From an uncultured bacterium (GTDB lineage: Bacteria > Bacillota > Clostridia > Oscillospirales > Oscillospiraceae): DNA of 58,438 bases. The notes under the pieces were generated by a model. The model made no database searches. It was not told where the DNA came from and was given only the letters and a program-made list of their open reading frames with translations. The stretch is taken from assembly GCA_949840775.1 (NCBI GenBank), contig CATKXO010000016.1, forward strand, positions 1 through 58,438. The letters are read 5' to 3'. Below, in pieces: positions 1-7,867 of the stretch (positions are counted from its first letter, which is position 1; every line of letters starts with the position of its first letter). A program made the position numbers and the translations under genes.

Positions 1-372
1 TTCCTCAGCGGGGGCCGCTTCCACGGGCTCAGCGGGCTCGACGGTCTCCACCTCAATCTCCACCTCCACCTCGGGCTCGGGGTCGCCGGGCTGTTTCAGC
101 TCCGCGATACGCTCGTTGTTGGTCTCAATGAGGGCCTTGGAGGCGGTAATCTTCTCGCAGGCGGCGGCATAGGCTCCGTCGGGTGCGGCGCCATGTTCTG
201 CGTAATACAGCTTGCCCAGCTCCACATAGGCCTTCTTGATGGCGTCCTCCTCGGCCATGTTGGCGGTCTTCAGCTTGGCAATCTCCGCCAACCGCTTGGA
301 CTGGGCCACGCCCGCCTGGGCCAGATCGGTGGCTTTGTCTCTCAAATTCTCAAAGGTGCTCTTAAAATCCAT
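1..372 (-). CDS. Acidic coiled hypothetical protein, 3' end off the window
   Basis: Minus-strand reading frame opening with ATG at 370-372 and still open at position 1, so the C-terminus is missing. A strong AAGGAGG site lies 7-8 bases upstream. It begins MDFKSTFENLRDKATDLAQ and continues as a charged alpha-helical stretch rich in Ala, Lys and Glu. From about residue 95 it becomes an acidic tail of repeated Glu-Val and Glu-Pro. There is no signal peptide, membrane segment or catalytic motif, so it is probably cytoplasmic. The helical, heptad-like first 90 residues followed by an acidic disordered tail resemble small scaffold or stress proteins of clostridia, but I do not recognise a family. 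It is not co-directional with anything else close by except uracil permease upstream, from which a terminator separates it. Confidence 0.7.
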   Translation of the reverse strand, partial: MDFKSTFENLRDKATDLAQAGVAQSKRLAEIAKLKTANMAEEDAIKKAYVELGKLYYAEHGAAPDGAYAAACEKITASKALIETNNERIAELKQPGDPEPEVEVEIEVETVEPAEPVEAAPAEE

Positions 373-505
373 ACTAGTAACCTCCTTAAATTACGGTTTC
401 CCGTCTGCTGTCCCTATTCTATCCGATTTTGCCGCTGTGCGCAAGAGGCTTTGTCGTTATTTAATGATTTTTTCATGAGAAGTACATCCGCCTTTTAAAG
501 ATGCG

Positions 506-535
506 ACAAAAAGGACCTCCCGACGGGAGGTCCTT
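506..535 (-). terminator. Intrinsic terminator of the uracil permease transcript
   Basis: An 11-bp perfect stem (511-521 with 525-535) with a 3-base loop, followed on the minus strand by a run of Ts. It sits directly after the permease stop codon at 541. Confidence 0.85.
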
Positions 536-540
536 GTCCA

Positions 541-1887
541 TCAATACCGGCCGAAGTCGCCGGAGCGGCCCTGGGTCACGTCGGAGCCGAACTCGTAATC
601 CTTGCCGGGCAGGATGGCGTTGAGCGCGATGCCTGCAATGGCGGCGATGGCCAGAGAGGTGAGGGTGATGGAGGCGGATCCGATGGTGAAGGTGAGGCCG
701 GAGAACTCGTTGTTAAAGCCCCAGATTTTAAAGCCCAGGCCGCACACCATGATAACGGCGGCGATAATCAGATTCCGGGAGTTGGTGAAGTCCACCCGGT
801 TCTCCACCACATTGCGCACGCCGATGGCGGAGATCATGCCGTAGAGGATGAAGGACACCCCGCCGATGATGGCGGTGGGGATGGAGTTGATGACGGCGGC
901 GAACTTGGGGGAGAAGGACAGCACCACCGCGTAGACGGCGGCCAGGCGGACCACCTTGGGGTCAAAGACCTGGGACAGCTCCAGCACGCCGGTGTTTTCG
1001 CCGTAAGTGGTGTTGGCGGGGCCGCCGAACATGCCGGCCAGAGAGGTGGCAATCCCATCACCGATGAGGGTGCGGTGGAGGCCGGGGTCCTCGATAAAGT
1101 TCTCCTCCACGGTGGCAGAGATGGCGGACATGTCGCCGATGTGCTCCATCATGGCGGCGATGGCGATGGGGGCCATGACCAGGATGGAGGTGAGGTCAAA
1201 CTTGGCCAGCACAAAGGGCTGAACGCCCACGGCGTTGGCGGCGGCCACGCCGGAGAAGTCCACCTGCCTTGTCACCAGGGCCACCACATAGGGGATGACC
1301 ACACCCAGCAGAATGGGGATGATTTTCACCATGCCCTTGCCCCAGATGTTGGCCGCCACGATCACGGCGATGGACAGAATGGCCAGCCACCAGTTGGTGG
1401 AGGCGTTGTTGATGGCGCTGGGGGCCAGGGACAGGCCGATGAGGATGATGATGGGCCCGGTGACCACCGGGGGCAGGAAGCGCATCACCTTGTGGACCCC
1501 CACCGCCTTGATGAGCCCGGCCAGCGCCAGGTAGAGCAGGCCGGCCACCACAATGCCGCCCAAGGCGTAGGGCAGCTTCTCCTGGCCGGACATACCGGCG
1601 TAAATTCCGGAGTTCAGCTCGGCCACGGCGGCAAAGCCGCCCAGGTAAGCGAAGGAGGAGCCCAGGAAGGCGGGAACCTTAAACTTGGTGCACCAGTGGA
1701 AAAACAGGGTGCCCAGGCCGGCAAAGAGCAGCGTGGTCTGAATGCTCAGGGGCAGGCCGTAGCCCTGGACCAGGATGGGCACCAGAACGGTGGCCCCGAA
1801 CATGGCGAACATGTGCTGAAGGCCCAGAATCAGCATTTTGGGCAGGCCCAGCTGCCGGGCGTCGCGGATGGGTTGATTGTCGTTCAT
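541..1887 (-). CDS. uraA: Uracil permease (NCS2 / uracil-xanthine permease family)
   Basis: 448-residue integral membrane symporter taking up uracil, feeding pyrimidine salvage. The start is the ATG at 1885-1887 (MNDNQPIRDARQLGLPK) behind GGAG; the upstream in-frame extension has no ribosome site and runs back through the attenuator. The protein shows the family's hydrophobic segments, the half-helix motif HMFAMFGATVLVP near the N-terminus, the MEHIGDMSA motif carrying the substrate-binding Glu, and GGPANTTYGENTGVL carrying the second conserved Glu. Length is typical for UraA/PyrP. The product could prefer xanthine, but the MEHIGD and TYGENTG signatures and the pyrimidine-style attenuator upstream favour uracil. 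It is transcribed alone between its own promoter, leader peptide and terminator. Confidence 0.93.
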   Translation of the reverse strand: MNDNQPIRDARQLGLPKMLILGLQHMFAMFGATVLVPILVQGYGLPLSIQTTLLFAGLGTLFFHWCTKFKVPAFLGSSFAYLGGFAAVAELNSGIYAGMSGQEKLPYALGGIVVAGLLYLALAGLIKAVGVHKVMRFLPPVVTGPIIILIGLSLAPSAINNASTNWWLAILSIAVIVAANIWGKGMVKIIPILLGVVIPYVVALVTRQVDFSGVAAANAVGVQPFVLAKFDLTSILVMAPIAIAAMMEHIGDMSAISATVEENFIEDPGLHRTLIGDGIATSLAGMFGGPANTTYGENTGVLELSQVFDPKVVRLAAVYAVVLSFSPKFAAVINSIPTAIIGGVSFILYGMISAIGVRNVVENRVDFTNSRNLIIAAVIMVCGLGFKIWGFNNEFSGLTFTIGSASITLTSLAIAAIAGIALNAILPGKDYEFGSDVTQGRSGDFGRY

Positions 1888-1909
1888 TTTGTTCTCCTTT
1901 CTCTCTCCG

Positions 1910-1925
1910 ATGGCCCCGCGGCCAT
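1910..1925 (-). promoter_or_regulatory. Short perfect hairpin between attenuator and uraA ribosome site
   Basis: ATGGCC...GGCCAT, 6-bp arms around a 4-base loop, placed between the attenuator T-tract and the uraA Shine-Dalgarno. It may protect the 5' end of the processed message or act as part of the regulatory leader; the sequence shows only the hairpin. Confidence 0.45.
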
Positions 1926-1952
1926 AAAAAAAGCAACCACAAACGTGATTGC
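1926..1952 (-). terminator. Attenuator terminator in the uraA leader
   Basis: 8-bp stem (GCAATCAC at 1945-1952 pairing with GTGGTTGC at 1933-1940, one G-U pair), 4-base loop, then seven Ts on the minus strand. It lies between the leader peptide and uraA. The stem begins two bases after the leader stop codon, so a ribosome sitting at that stop would cover the 5' arm and prevent termination. Confidence 0.8.
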
Positions 1953-1954
1953 CG

Positions 1955-2014
1955 TCAACAAATAGAAATAGAGAGGGTGCTCTGCGCCGGGTTCCCAAAC
2001 ATCAGCACAAACAT
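1955..2014 (-). CDS. Leader peptide of the uraA attenuator (19 residues)
   Basis: Short open frame ATG (2012-2014) to TGA (1955-1957) encoding MFVLMFGNPAQSTLSISIC. It has an excellent ribosome site, AAAAGGAGGA, about 7 bases upstream of ATG, and starts within roughly 25 bases of the predicted transcription start. The last seven codons are written almost entirely in pyrimidines (CUCUCUAUUUCUAUUUG), the kind of tract at which RNA polymerase pauses when UTP or CTP is scarce. The frame ends just before the attenuator stem. By analogy with the pyrBI leader of enterobacteria, its translation rather than its product is probably what matters. It is too short for a normal gene call. Confidence 0.7.
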   Translation of the reverse strand: MFVLMFGNPAQSTLSISIC

Positions 2015-2042
2015 GGCAGCTCCTCCTTTTTCTATCCGAGGC

Positions 2043-2071
2043 ATTATAGCAGAAACCGCCCGGCTCCGCAA
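2043..2071 (-). promoter_or_regulatory. Sigma-A promoter of the uraA leader
   Basis: -35 TTGCGG (complement of 2066-2071), 17-bp spacer and -10 TATAAT (complement of 2043-2048) preceded by TGC, giving an extended -10. Transcription should begin near 2036, just ahead of the leader ribosome site. Confidence 0.85.
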
Positions 2072-2091
2072 GGGAAAACGGGCGGTTTTTT
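2049..2091 (-). terminator. Terminator of the TIGR01906 gene, overlapping the uraA promoter
   Basis: 9-bp stem (2053-2061 with 2080-2088) lying just downstream of the membrane-protein gene on the minus strand. The tail on that strand is short (TTTCT). The uraA -35 element lies inside the loop side of this structure, so the two transcription units share DNA. On the plus strand the same stem is followed by a better T-run. Confidence 0.5.
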
Positions 2092-2115
2092 CCTTTTTGG
2101 CGGTTTCTACAAATT

Positions 2116-2778
2116 TCAGCCCCTTCTCCCCCGCTTTCCCGCCAGCAGGTCGGACCCGATGAGGACCCCGCACCAGAGCAGCAGCAGGGCCAGAATCAGC
2201 AGAGCGCAGTTGCGGAAGAAGTCCTGGGGCAGGAACAGGATGATGGGGTCGGTCTGCCAGTCAAAAATCCAGTTGTCCTTGCCGGGAAAAAAGATGCTGT
2301 GGAAGATGACGAAGGCCCGGTCGAAGTCCAGGGCGGCCAGACCGCCCACAAGCAGGAAGGAGGCTCCCAGCCCTGCCGCCGCCCAGAAGCCGGGGCCCCG
2401 GCTCCGAAAACGGTGGGGGCGCACCTTCCCAACCACACACCAGCCCAGCAGAAGCCCCAGGGCCGCGGCGGAAAGCTTCAGCACCCGCAGGTCCAGCAAA
2501 AACAGCCCCCGCACATCAGCGAAGTGGTCCGCCCCGGACTGGGAGAAGGCCAGCGCCCCGGCGGCAAAGTCCGTCCGCTTTCCCAGGCAGAAGTCCATCA
2601 TCTCGTCGTAGGCCCGCCGGATTTCCTCCCGGGGCAAACCCCAGTCCTCCAGGCCCATGGGCCCGATGTGGGCGTAGTAGAAGGACCGGCACAGCAGGGG
2701 GACGGCGATGGAGCCCGTCAGCACCACCAGGGCGATGAGGACGGACAAAATGACGGACAGAAACTTGCTGGTTTTCAT
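2116..2778 (-). CDS. TIGR01906 family integral membrane protein (DUF1461)
   Basis: 220 residues from the ATG at 2776-2778 (MKTSKFLSVILSVLIALVVL). The upstream extension of the frame overlaps cstA and the intergenic repeat and is not real. There are about five hydrophobic segments: one N-terminal helix, a soluble outer loop containing GADHFADV, then helices near residues 90-108, 125-145 and the C-terminus. The conserved signature LFFPGKDNWIFD...DPIILFLPQDFF fits the TIGR01906/DUF1461 family, whose function is not established. It follows cstA on the same strand but is separated from it by a terminator and a repeat, so it is probably expressed on its own. Confidence 0.85.
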   Translation of the reverse strand: MKTSKFLSVILSVLIALVVLTGSIAVPLLCRSFYYAHIGPMGLEDWGLPREEIRRAYDEMMDFCLGKRTDFAAGALAFSQSGADHFADVRGLFLLDLRVLKLSAAALGLLLGWCVVGKVRPHRFRSRGPGFWAAAGLGASFLLVGGLAALDFDRAFVIFHSIFFPGKDNWIFDWQTDPIILFLPQDFFRNCALLILALLLLWCGVLIGSDLLAGKRGRRG

Positions 2779-2799
2779 GGGATCACCTTCGGTCCATTT

Positions 2800-2890
2800 T
2801 GTAGGGGGCGGCGCCCTCGCCGCCCCGCCCCAAACGAAATACATCCCGTTCCGGACGAAAGGCGGGCCGCCGAGGGCGGCGGCCCCTACA
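2800..2890. repeat. GC-rich intergenic palindromic repeat, copy 1
   Basis: Begins TGTAGGGGGCGGCGCC and ends GGCGGCGGCCCCTACA, with terminal inverted repeats and internal inverted GGCGGC/GCCGCC arms. It belongs to the same family as 5428-5621, 9278-9340, 11033-11160, 12531-12636, 17541-17771 and 20654-20725. This copy lacks the longer flanks seen in copies 2, 4 and 6. Confidence 0.8.
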
Positions 2891-2922
2891 GTATACCACA
2901 TCCCTCCCTCCTGCGCAATCAG

Positions 2923-2955
2923 AAAGCGGGCCCGGTATTCCGGACCCGCTTTTTG
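2923..2955 (-). terminator. Terminator after cstA
   Basis: 13-bp stem with one mismatch (2923-2935 with 2940-2952), 4-base loop, in the gap after the cstA stop codon. The T-run on the minus strand is only three bases, while on the plus strand it is followed by TTTTT. Confidence 0.6.
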
Positions 2956-2980
2956 CTCTGTTTGGATGGAACAGGGATAT

Positions 2981-4714
2981 TTAGGCTTTCTTCTTCTTGA
3001 AGAAGATAGTCTGGATGCCCTCCCAGGCCAGCACCAGGGCCAGGATGATGAGCAGGGTGCCCAGGATGGCCTGAGCGTAGGTGCCCCAGTCCACGCCCTC
3101 GGCGCCGGCCATGATCTTGCCGAAACGGTTGGTGACGGTCTGGAGCAGGGAGCAGATGGTGACAATCATCATGAAGATCATGGGAACATAGAACATCTTG
3201 TTGTTCCGGCCGATGTTGCCCAGCCAGGCGCAGACGGTGAGCAGGGCCAGGCCGGCCAGCAGCTGATTGGCGGCGCCGAACAGGGGCCAGATCTTGCTGT
3301 AGCCCGTCATGCCCAGGCCCACGCCCAGCACCACGGTAATGGCGGTGGCCACCAGGGGGTTGCACAGGGTGGCCTTGAAGCCGGTAACGTCCTTATAGGT
3401 CTCGCCGGGCTTGAGCCAGAACTCCTGGAACATGTACCGGGCCAGACGGGTGGCGGTATCCAGGGAGGTGAGGCAGAAGGCAGAGACGGTCAGAACCAGC
3501 AGGGCGCTGACGGTCTGCTGGGTAGAGGCCAGGCCGGGGATAGAGGCCACCATCCGGGAGATGCCGGTGGCGAAGACCTGGGTGGGGGTGCGGATGTCGC
3601 CGGCGGCGTACTCCTGCCAGATGAAGGAGACGGCGGCCAGGGAGATCAGGGCCAGGGCGCACTCAATAAGCATACCGCCGTAGGCGATGGGCTTGGCGTC
3701 CCGCTCGTGGTCCAGCTGCTTGGCGGTGGTGCCGGAGCCCACCAGGGAGTGGAAGCCGGAGATGGCGCCGCAGGCGATGGTGACGAACAGGGCGGGGAAC
3801 AGGGTGCCCAGGCCGGTCATGGTGTCGGTAAAGCCGGTAAAGGCGGGCATATCCATGTGGGCGGCGTCCGCACCGGTGAGGCCAGCGCCAATCACGCCCA
3901 CGGCGGCGATGATCATCATGCCGTAGAGCAGGAAGGAGCTGAGGTAGTCACGGGGCTGGAGCAGAATCCACACCGGGGCCACCGAGGCGATGAGGATGTA
4001 CACGCCGATGATCCACATCCATGCGGTGTTGGACAGGTAGATGGGGTGGAAGTTCAGGCCGATGACCAGGCAGATGATGATGCCGATGACGCCCACGACG
4101 GTGGCCACCGACAGGGGGGCGCCCCGGCGGTAGACGGCCAGGCCGAAGATGATGGCCATGATGATGAACAGAATGGAGATCATAGCCACGGCGGCGTTGG
4201 TGTTGGCGGAGGCCTCGATTACGTTGCCCTCCTTATCCAGGGGGAAGCCGTTGAAGGTGCTGGCCACGATGGAGGCAAAAGCGGCCACCACCAGCACCAG
4301 GGTCAGGTAAGAGAAGACCAGGAAGAGCTTCTTGGCCCGCTCGCCGATGTTGAGGGCCACCACCTCGCCCAGGGACTGGCCCTTGTGGCGGATAGAGGCG
4401 AACAGAGCGCCATAGTCATGGACAGCGCCGAAGAAGATGCCGCCGATGAGGACCCACAGCACCACAGGCACCCAGCCGAAGACGGCCGCCTGGATGGGGC
4501 CGTTGATGGGGCCGGCGCCGGCGATGGAGGAAAAGTGGTGTCCCATCAGGACAGGGGCTTTGGCAGGGACGTAGTCCATGCCGTCCTCCAGCTCATGAGC
4601 TGGGGTGACCTTGGTGTCGTCCACGCCCCACTGCTTGGCAAGCCAGCCGCCGTAGAAGATATAGCCTACGACCAGGATGGCAATGCCGACAATGACAACT
4701 AACATTGCATTCAT
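2981..4714 (-). CDS. cstA: Carbon starvation protein CstA family transporter
   Basis: 577-residue multi-pass inner-membrane protein, the CstA/BtsT family of peptide or pyruvate transporters. The start is the ATG at 4712-4714 (MNAMLVVIVGIAILVVGY), which overlaps the TGA of the upstream gene as ATGA. Family hallmarks are visible: the early VPAKAPVLMGHHFSSIAGAGPINGP block, the following GWVPVVLWVLIGGIFFGAVHDYGALFASIRHKGQS, and the later FHSLVGSGTTAKQL and LDTATRLARYMFQEF motifs. Fifteen or more hydrophobic segments are evident. The length sits at the shorter end of the family (CstA of Escherichia coli is about 700), close to the short clostridial form. It is translationally coupled to the 184-residue partner upstream; both run from the promoter near 5317-5345. 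Confidence 0.95.
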   Translation of the reverse strand: MNAMLVVIVGIAILVVGYIFYGGWLAKQWGVDDTKVTPAHELEDGMDYVPAKAPVLMGHHFSSIAGAGPINGPIQAAVFGWVPVVLWVLIGGIFFGAVHDYGALFASIRHKGQSLGEVVALNIGERAKKLFLVFSYLTLVLVVAAFASIVASTFNGFPLDKEGNVIEASANTNAAVAMISILFIIMAIIFGLAVYRRGAPLSVATVVGVIGIIICLVIGLNFHPIYLSNTAWMWIIGVYILIASVAPVWILLQPRDYLSSFLLYGMMIIAAVGVIGAGLTGADAAHMDMPAFTGFTDTMTGLGTLFPALFVTIACGAISGFHSLVGSGTTAKQLDHERDAKPIAYGGMLIECALALISLAAVSFIWQEYAAGDIRTPTQVFATGISRMVASIPGLASTQQTVSALLVLTVSAFCLTSLDTATRLARYMFQEFWLKPGETYKDVTGFKATLCNPLVATAITVVLGVGLGMTGYSKIWPLFGAANQLLAGLALLTVCAWLGNIGRNNKMFYVPMIFMMIVTICSLLQTVTNRFGKIMAGAEGVDWGTYAQAILGTLLIILALVLAWEGIQTIFFKKKKA

Positions 4715-5265
4715 TGGGTTTTCTCCTCTCCTATTTGATTTGCAGAGATGATGCGGTCCGTCAGCCGTTTCAGGTCCTTTGCCAGGGCTTTCCCGGCCCG
4801 GTTGACGGTAATTTCGCCATTGGACAGGTCCACGGCGGCTATTCTGAACTCCATCCATCCATGGAGCGATAGCTTAAATTCCCGGCGCCGTTTCAGCTTT
4901 TTCAGCTGAGCCAGGGCGTCCGGTTGGGCGCTGTCATACAGCGCCACGGCGGTGAGGTAGGTATACATGTGCTGGGAGTGGGGACGTACCCGGGGCTCGC
5001 CGTCGGCCAGGGTCCGGCAGAAAATCTCCTCCACCAGGCCGGCGTCCAGATGGCCCGCATCCCAGAGATAGAGGTACTCATGGTTCTCCGCCGCCCACAG
5101 CTCCGCCTTTTTCACCAGCACATACTGGCTGTCCCGCATGTGGTAGGCGCACAGGGCCTTCAAGGCTGTGCCGTCGTGAATCTCCTCAATGTCAAAATAG
5201 GCGGCGTAGGCCTTTTTCAGTCCTTCCAGGACCCTTTCGCTGAGCTGGGACACGGTCTTCCTCAC
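4711..5265 (-). CDS. Hypothetical protein co-translated with CstA
   Basis: 184 residues, GTG start (5263-5265) with GGAGG only a few bases away. It reads MRKTVSQLSERVLEGLKKAYAAYFD and is soluble, mixed alpha/beta and basic in its C-terminal third (LKKLKRRREFKLS, then KALAKDLKRLTDRI). No signal peptide or membrane helix is seen. I do not recognise catalytic motifs. The ATGA overlap with cstA shows tight coupling, so a role with the transporter (regulator, sensor or membrane-associated helper) is likely but is inference from position only. It is first in the operon, directly downstream of a strong promoter. Confidence 0.85.
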   Translation of the reverse strand: MRKTVSQLSERVLEGLKKAYAAYFDIEEIHDGTALKALCAYHMRDSQYVLVKKAELWAAENHEYLYLWDAGHLDAGLVEEIFCRTLADGEPRVRPHSQHMYTYLTAVALYDSAQPDALAQLKKLKRRREFKLSLHGWMEFRIAAVDLSNGEITVNRAGKALAKDLKRLTDRIISANQIGEEKTQ

Positions 5266-5316
5266 TTTCCTCCCCGCCCCCGGCGGGACTTTGTGAATAA
5301 ATTATGAAGTAGAGTT

Positions 5317-5345
5317 ATCATAGCAGATTTCTCCACTTTTTTCAA
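5317..5345 (-). promoter_or_regulatory. Promoter of the cstA operon
   Basis: -35 TTGAAA (complement 5340-5345), 17-bp spacer, extended -10 TGCTATGAT (TATGAT is the complement of 5317-5322). It lies about 50 bases upstream of the GTG start at 5265. Confidence 0.8.
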
Positions 5346-5427
5346 GTAAATTCCTTGGTGGATATACACAAAATATGAGTGAATGCAGGGGGATTTTTTG
5401 CACTGGTGCACAGTACCGTGAAAGCAG

Positions 5428-5621
5428 GAATTGTCCTTTTCACAGAGTTTTATGTAGGGGCCGCCGCCCTCGGCGGCCCACAAAAATACAACGACTCACT
5501 TGCTTTCGGGCCGCCCAGGGGGGCGGCCCACAAAAATACAACGACTCACTTGCTTTCGGGCCGCCCAGGGGGGCGGCCCCTACGGCTGATCTCCGAATAA
5601 AATGCGCGTGAGAACACTCCC
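5428..5621. repeat. GC-rich intergenic repeat, copy 2 (full length, with flanks)
   Basis: Left flank GAATTGTCCTTTTCACAG followed by TGTAGGGGCCGCCGCCC, then two tandem units of about 50 bases containing CAACGACTCACTTGCTTTCG and GGGCCGCCC arms. It closes with CCCCTACGGCTGATCTCCG and AATAAAATGCGCGTGAG. Copies 4 (inverted) and 6 share the flanks, which defines the element ends. The 5266-5689 gap holds only this element and the cstA promoter. Confidence 0.85.
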
Positions 5622-5689
5622 CTGAAAGTACGCGCCGTTGACAAGCGGTGGGCAATCCAGTAAAATAGCCAGCAAAGGAGGTGATCCTC

Positions 5690-7756
5690 TTGAAAAATGA
5701 AAGAAACGCTCCCCCCGCCCTGTGGGAGAAGTGGGGGCGGCTGACCGCCCCCTCCCTCTTTTTTCTGGCGGTAATCTACTACGAGGAGCTGTTTTTAAAG
5801 CTCTACTGCTTCCGCAGCTTAACGGTAGAGGGGGCTTTCTTCACCCTTCTGTTTACGGTTCCGGTGGCCCTGCTGCTGGGTCTGCTGTGCGGAGGGGTGT
5901 CCCCCAGGCGGGGCCGTGTCCTGCTGGTGCTGTGCACCGGACTGGCCTCCCTGTGGATTGGCGCCCAGCTGGTCTATTTCCATATGTTCAAAGCCTTTCT
6001 CTCCCTCTTTTCCCTGACCAAGATGGCCATGGTGGCCAAGTCCTTCGGAGAGACGGCAGTGGGCAACGTACTGGCCAGCTGGTTCCCCATTCTGATGATG
6101 GCCACCCCCACGGTGCTGGCCTGGGTGTTCCGGGCCCGGCTGGTCCCTGACGGGCCTGACGCCGGCAAGGGCCGGCGTCTGCGCTGGGCGGCCATGGCCG
6201 CCGCCGTCCAGCTGGCCTCCATGGGGCTGGTGCTGCTGTGCGGCAGCGGGGTAATCTCCCTGCGGTACATCTACTACCGCACCGCCACCCCGGAGCTGGA
6301 GGTGCAGAACTTCGGGGTCTTCACCCAGACTGAGCTGGAGCTCTACCGGGTGCTCTTCGGCATCAAGCCGGACAGCCCGGACATCTCCGCCGAGCCCGAA
6401 CCCGACAAGGCGCCCCCCGACCTGGAAGCCACCCTGCCCCCGGAGGACGATCCTCCCCCCAGCGGCAGCGTCTTTCGCCCGGAGGTCATCCCCGGCTACC
6501 ACACCCTGCCCATCGGCTTTGACGCCCTCATCGCCGGCGAGGAGGACGAGGGACTGAAAAGCGCCCACCTCTGGTTCTCCCAGCGTCCCCCCACCCCGGA
6601 AAATCTGTGGACGGGATATTTCGAGGGGAAAAACCTGGTGTGGATCGTGGCGGAGGGCTTTTCCACCCTGGCCATGGACCCCCAGCGCACCCCCACCCTG
6701 TGGAAGCTGTCCCACCAGGGCTTTGTCTTTGACCACTTCTACACCCCTCTGTGGGGGGTATCCACCTCCGACGGGGAGTACGTCACCACCACCGGGCTCA
6801 TCCCCAAGCCGGGGGTTTGGAGCTACTCCCTGTCCTCAGAGAACTACATGCCCTTCGCTCTGGGCAACCAGTTCCGGAAGGAGGGGTACAAAACCTACGC
6901 CTTCCACGACTACCTCTATAACTACTACGACCGGGACAAGTCCCACCCCAATATGGGCTACGACTACTACGCCCTGGGCCAGGGGCTGGAGCTGGAGTCG
7001 GGGGACACCTTCCCTCCCTCCGACCTGGAGATGATGGAGCAGATCGTCCCCATGTTCGTCAGCGAGGAGAAATTTGCCGTCTACTGCCTCACCGTCAGCG
7101 GCCACCTGACCTACACCCTGGATACCAACGCCATGTCCGCCCGCCACTGGGACGCGGTAAAGGACCTGCCCTACAGCGAGGAGGTGCGGTGCTACCTGGC
7201 CTGCCAGCTGGAGCTGGAACTGGCCATGGAGAGCCTGCTCCGCCAGCTGGAGGAGGCGGGCAGGCTGGAAGACACCGTGATCGTCCTGTCCGCCGACCAC
7301 TACCCCTACGGCCTCACCGACCTGCAGTACAGCGAGCTGCTGGGCCACGAGGTGGACCCGGTGTTTGAGATTTTCCAGAACACCCTCATCCTCTGGAGCG
7401 GGGATATGGAGGGCACCGCCGTCCACGTGGACAAATACTGCTCCTCCCTGGACGTGATGCCCACCCTGTCCAACCTCTTCGGCCTGGATTACGACTCCCG
7501 GCTGATTATGGGGTCCGACATTCTCTCCCCCGCCGACCCCCTGGTTATTTTCGCCAACTACAGCTTTATCAACCGGGAGGGCTACTACAACTCCATCCTG
7601 GACCAGTTCACCCGGTGGGACGGGGAGGAGCCCGACCTGGAGGCGGTGGCCGGGATGGTGGCCGAGGTGCAAAACCGGGTGGCCTACTCGGGAACGATTC
7701 TGGATACCGATTACTACCGCCTTATTTTGGAGTGGGCCGGGATGATCGGACCGTGA
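5690..7756 (+). CDS. LTA synthase family phosphoglycerol transferase (sulfatase fold)
   Basis: 688 residues from a TTG at 5690, 8 bases after AAAGGAGG; the in-frame GTG at 5681 lies inside the ribosome site and is unlikely to be the start. The N-terminal 200 residues hold about five membrane helices, as in LtaS-type enzymes. A Pro/Glu-rich linker (about 225-270) follows, then an extracellular alkaline-phosphatase/sulfatase-fold domain. Visible catalytic features: the metal-binding Glu in NLVWIVAEGFS, the nucleophile Thr in GVSTSDGEYVTTTG, and later SGHLTY and SADHYPYG supplying metal-binding His and Asp. These enzymes transfer glycerol-phosphate from phosphatidylglycerol to teichoic-acid-type polymers outside the cell. 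It could make LTA or modify another glycopolymer. It is a single gene with no obvious operon partner. Confidence 0.88.
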   Translation: MKNERNAPPALWEKWGRLTAPSLFFLAVIYYEELFLKLYCFRSLTVEGAFFTLLFTVPVALLLGLLCGGVSPRRGRVLLVLCTGLASLWIGAQLVYFHMFKAFLSLFSLTKMAMVAKSFGETAVGNVLASWFPILMMATPTVLAWVFRARLVPDGPDAGKGRRLRWAAMAAAVQLASMGLVLLCGSGVISLRYIYYRTATPELEVQNFGVFTQTELELYRVLFGIKPDSPDISAEPEPDKAPPDLEATLPPEDDPPPSGSVFRPEVIPGYHTLPIGFDALIAGEEDEGLKSAHLWFSQRPPTPENLWTGYFEGKNLVWIVAEGFSTLAMDPQRTPTLWKLSHQGFVFDHFYTPLWGVSTSDGEYVTTTGLIPKPGVWSYSLSSENYMPFALGNQFRKEGYKTYAFHDYLYNYYDRDKSHPNMGYDYYALGQGLELESGDTFPPSDLEMMEQIVPMFVSEEKFAVYCLTVSGHLTYTLDTNAMSARHWDAVKDLPYSEEVRCYLACQLELELAMESLLRQLEEAGRLEDTVIVLSADHYPYGLTDLQYSELLGHEVDPVFEIFQNTLILWSGDMEGTAVHVDKYCSSLDVMPTLSNLFGLDYDSRLIMGSDILSPADPLVIFANYSFINREGYYNSILDQFTRWDGEEPDLEAVAGMVAEVQNRVAYSGTILDTDYYRLILEWAGMIGP

Positions 7757-7867
7757 GCTCCAGCGCATACAAAATATTCGCTCTCATGTTAATGATATTT
7801 CATTAGCCTCCGCTTTTTAATTATACTTCGAAAATGCAATATGCTGGAAAACAGAGAGGAAATTGCA

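Noticed and set aside
2708-4702. Plus-strand open frame of 664 codons opposite cstA
   Set aside because: Antisense shadow of a clearly assigned transporter gene.
5480-5580. Possible CRISPR array from tandem 50-base units
   Set aside because: Only two units here (three at 17580-17740), no unique spacers between repeats and no cas genes; the units belong to the intergenic element.
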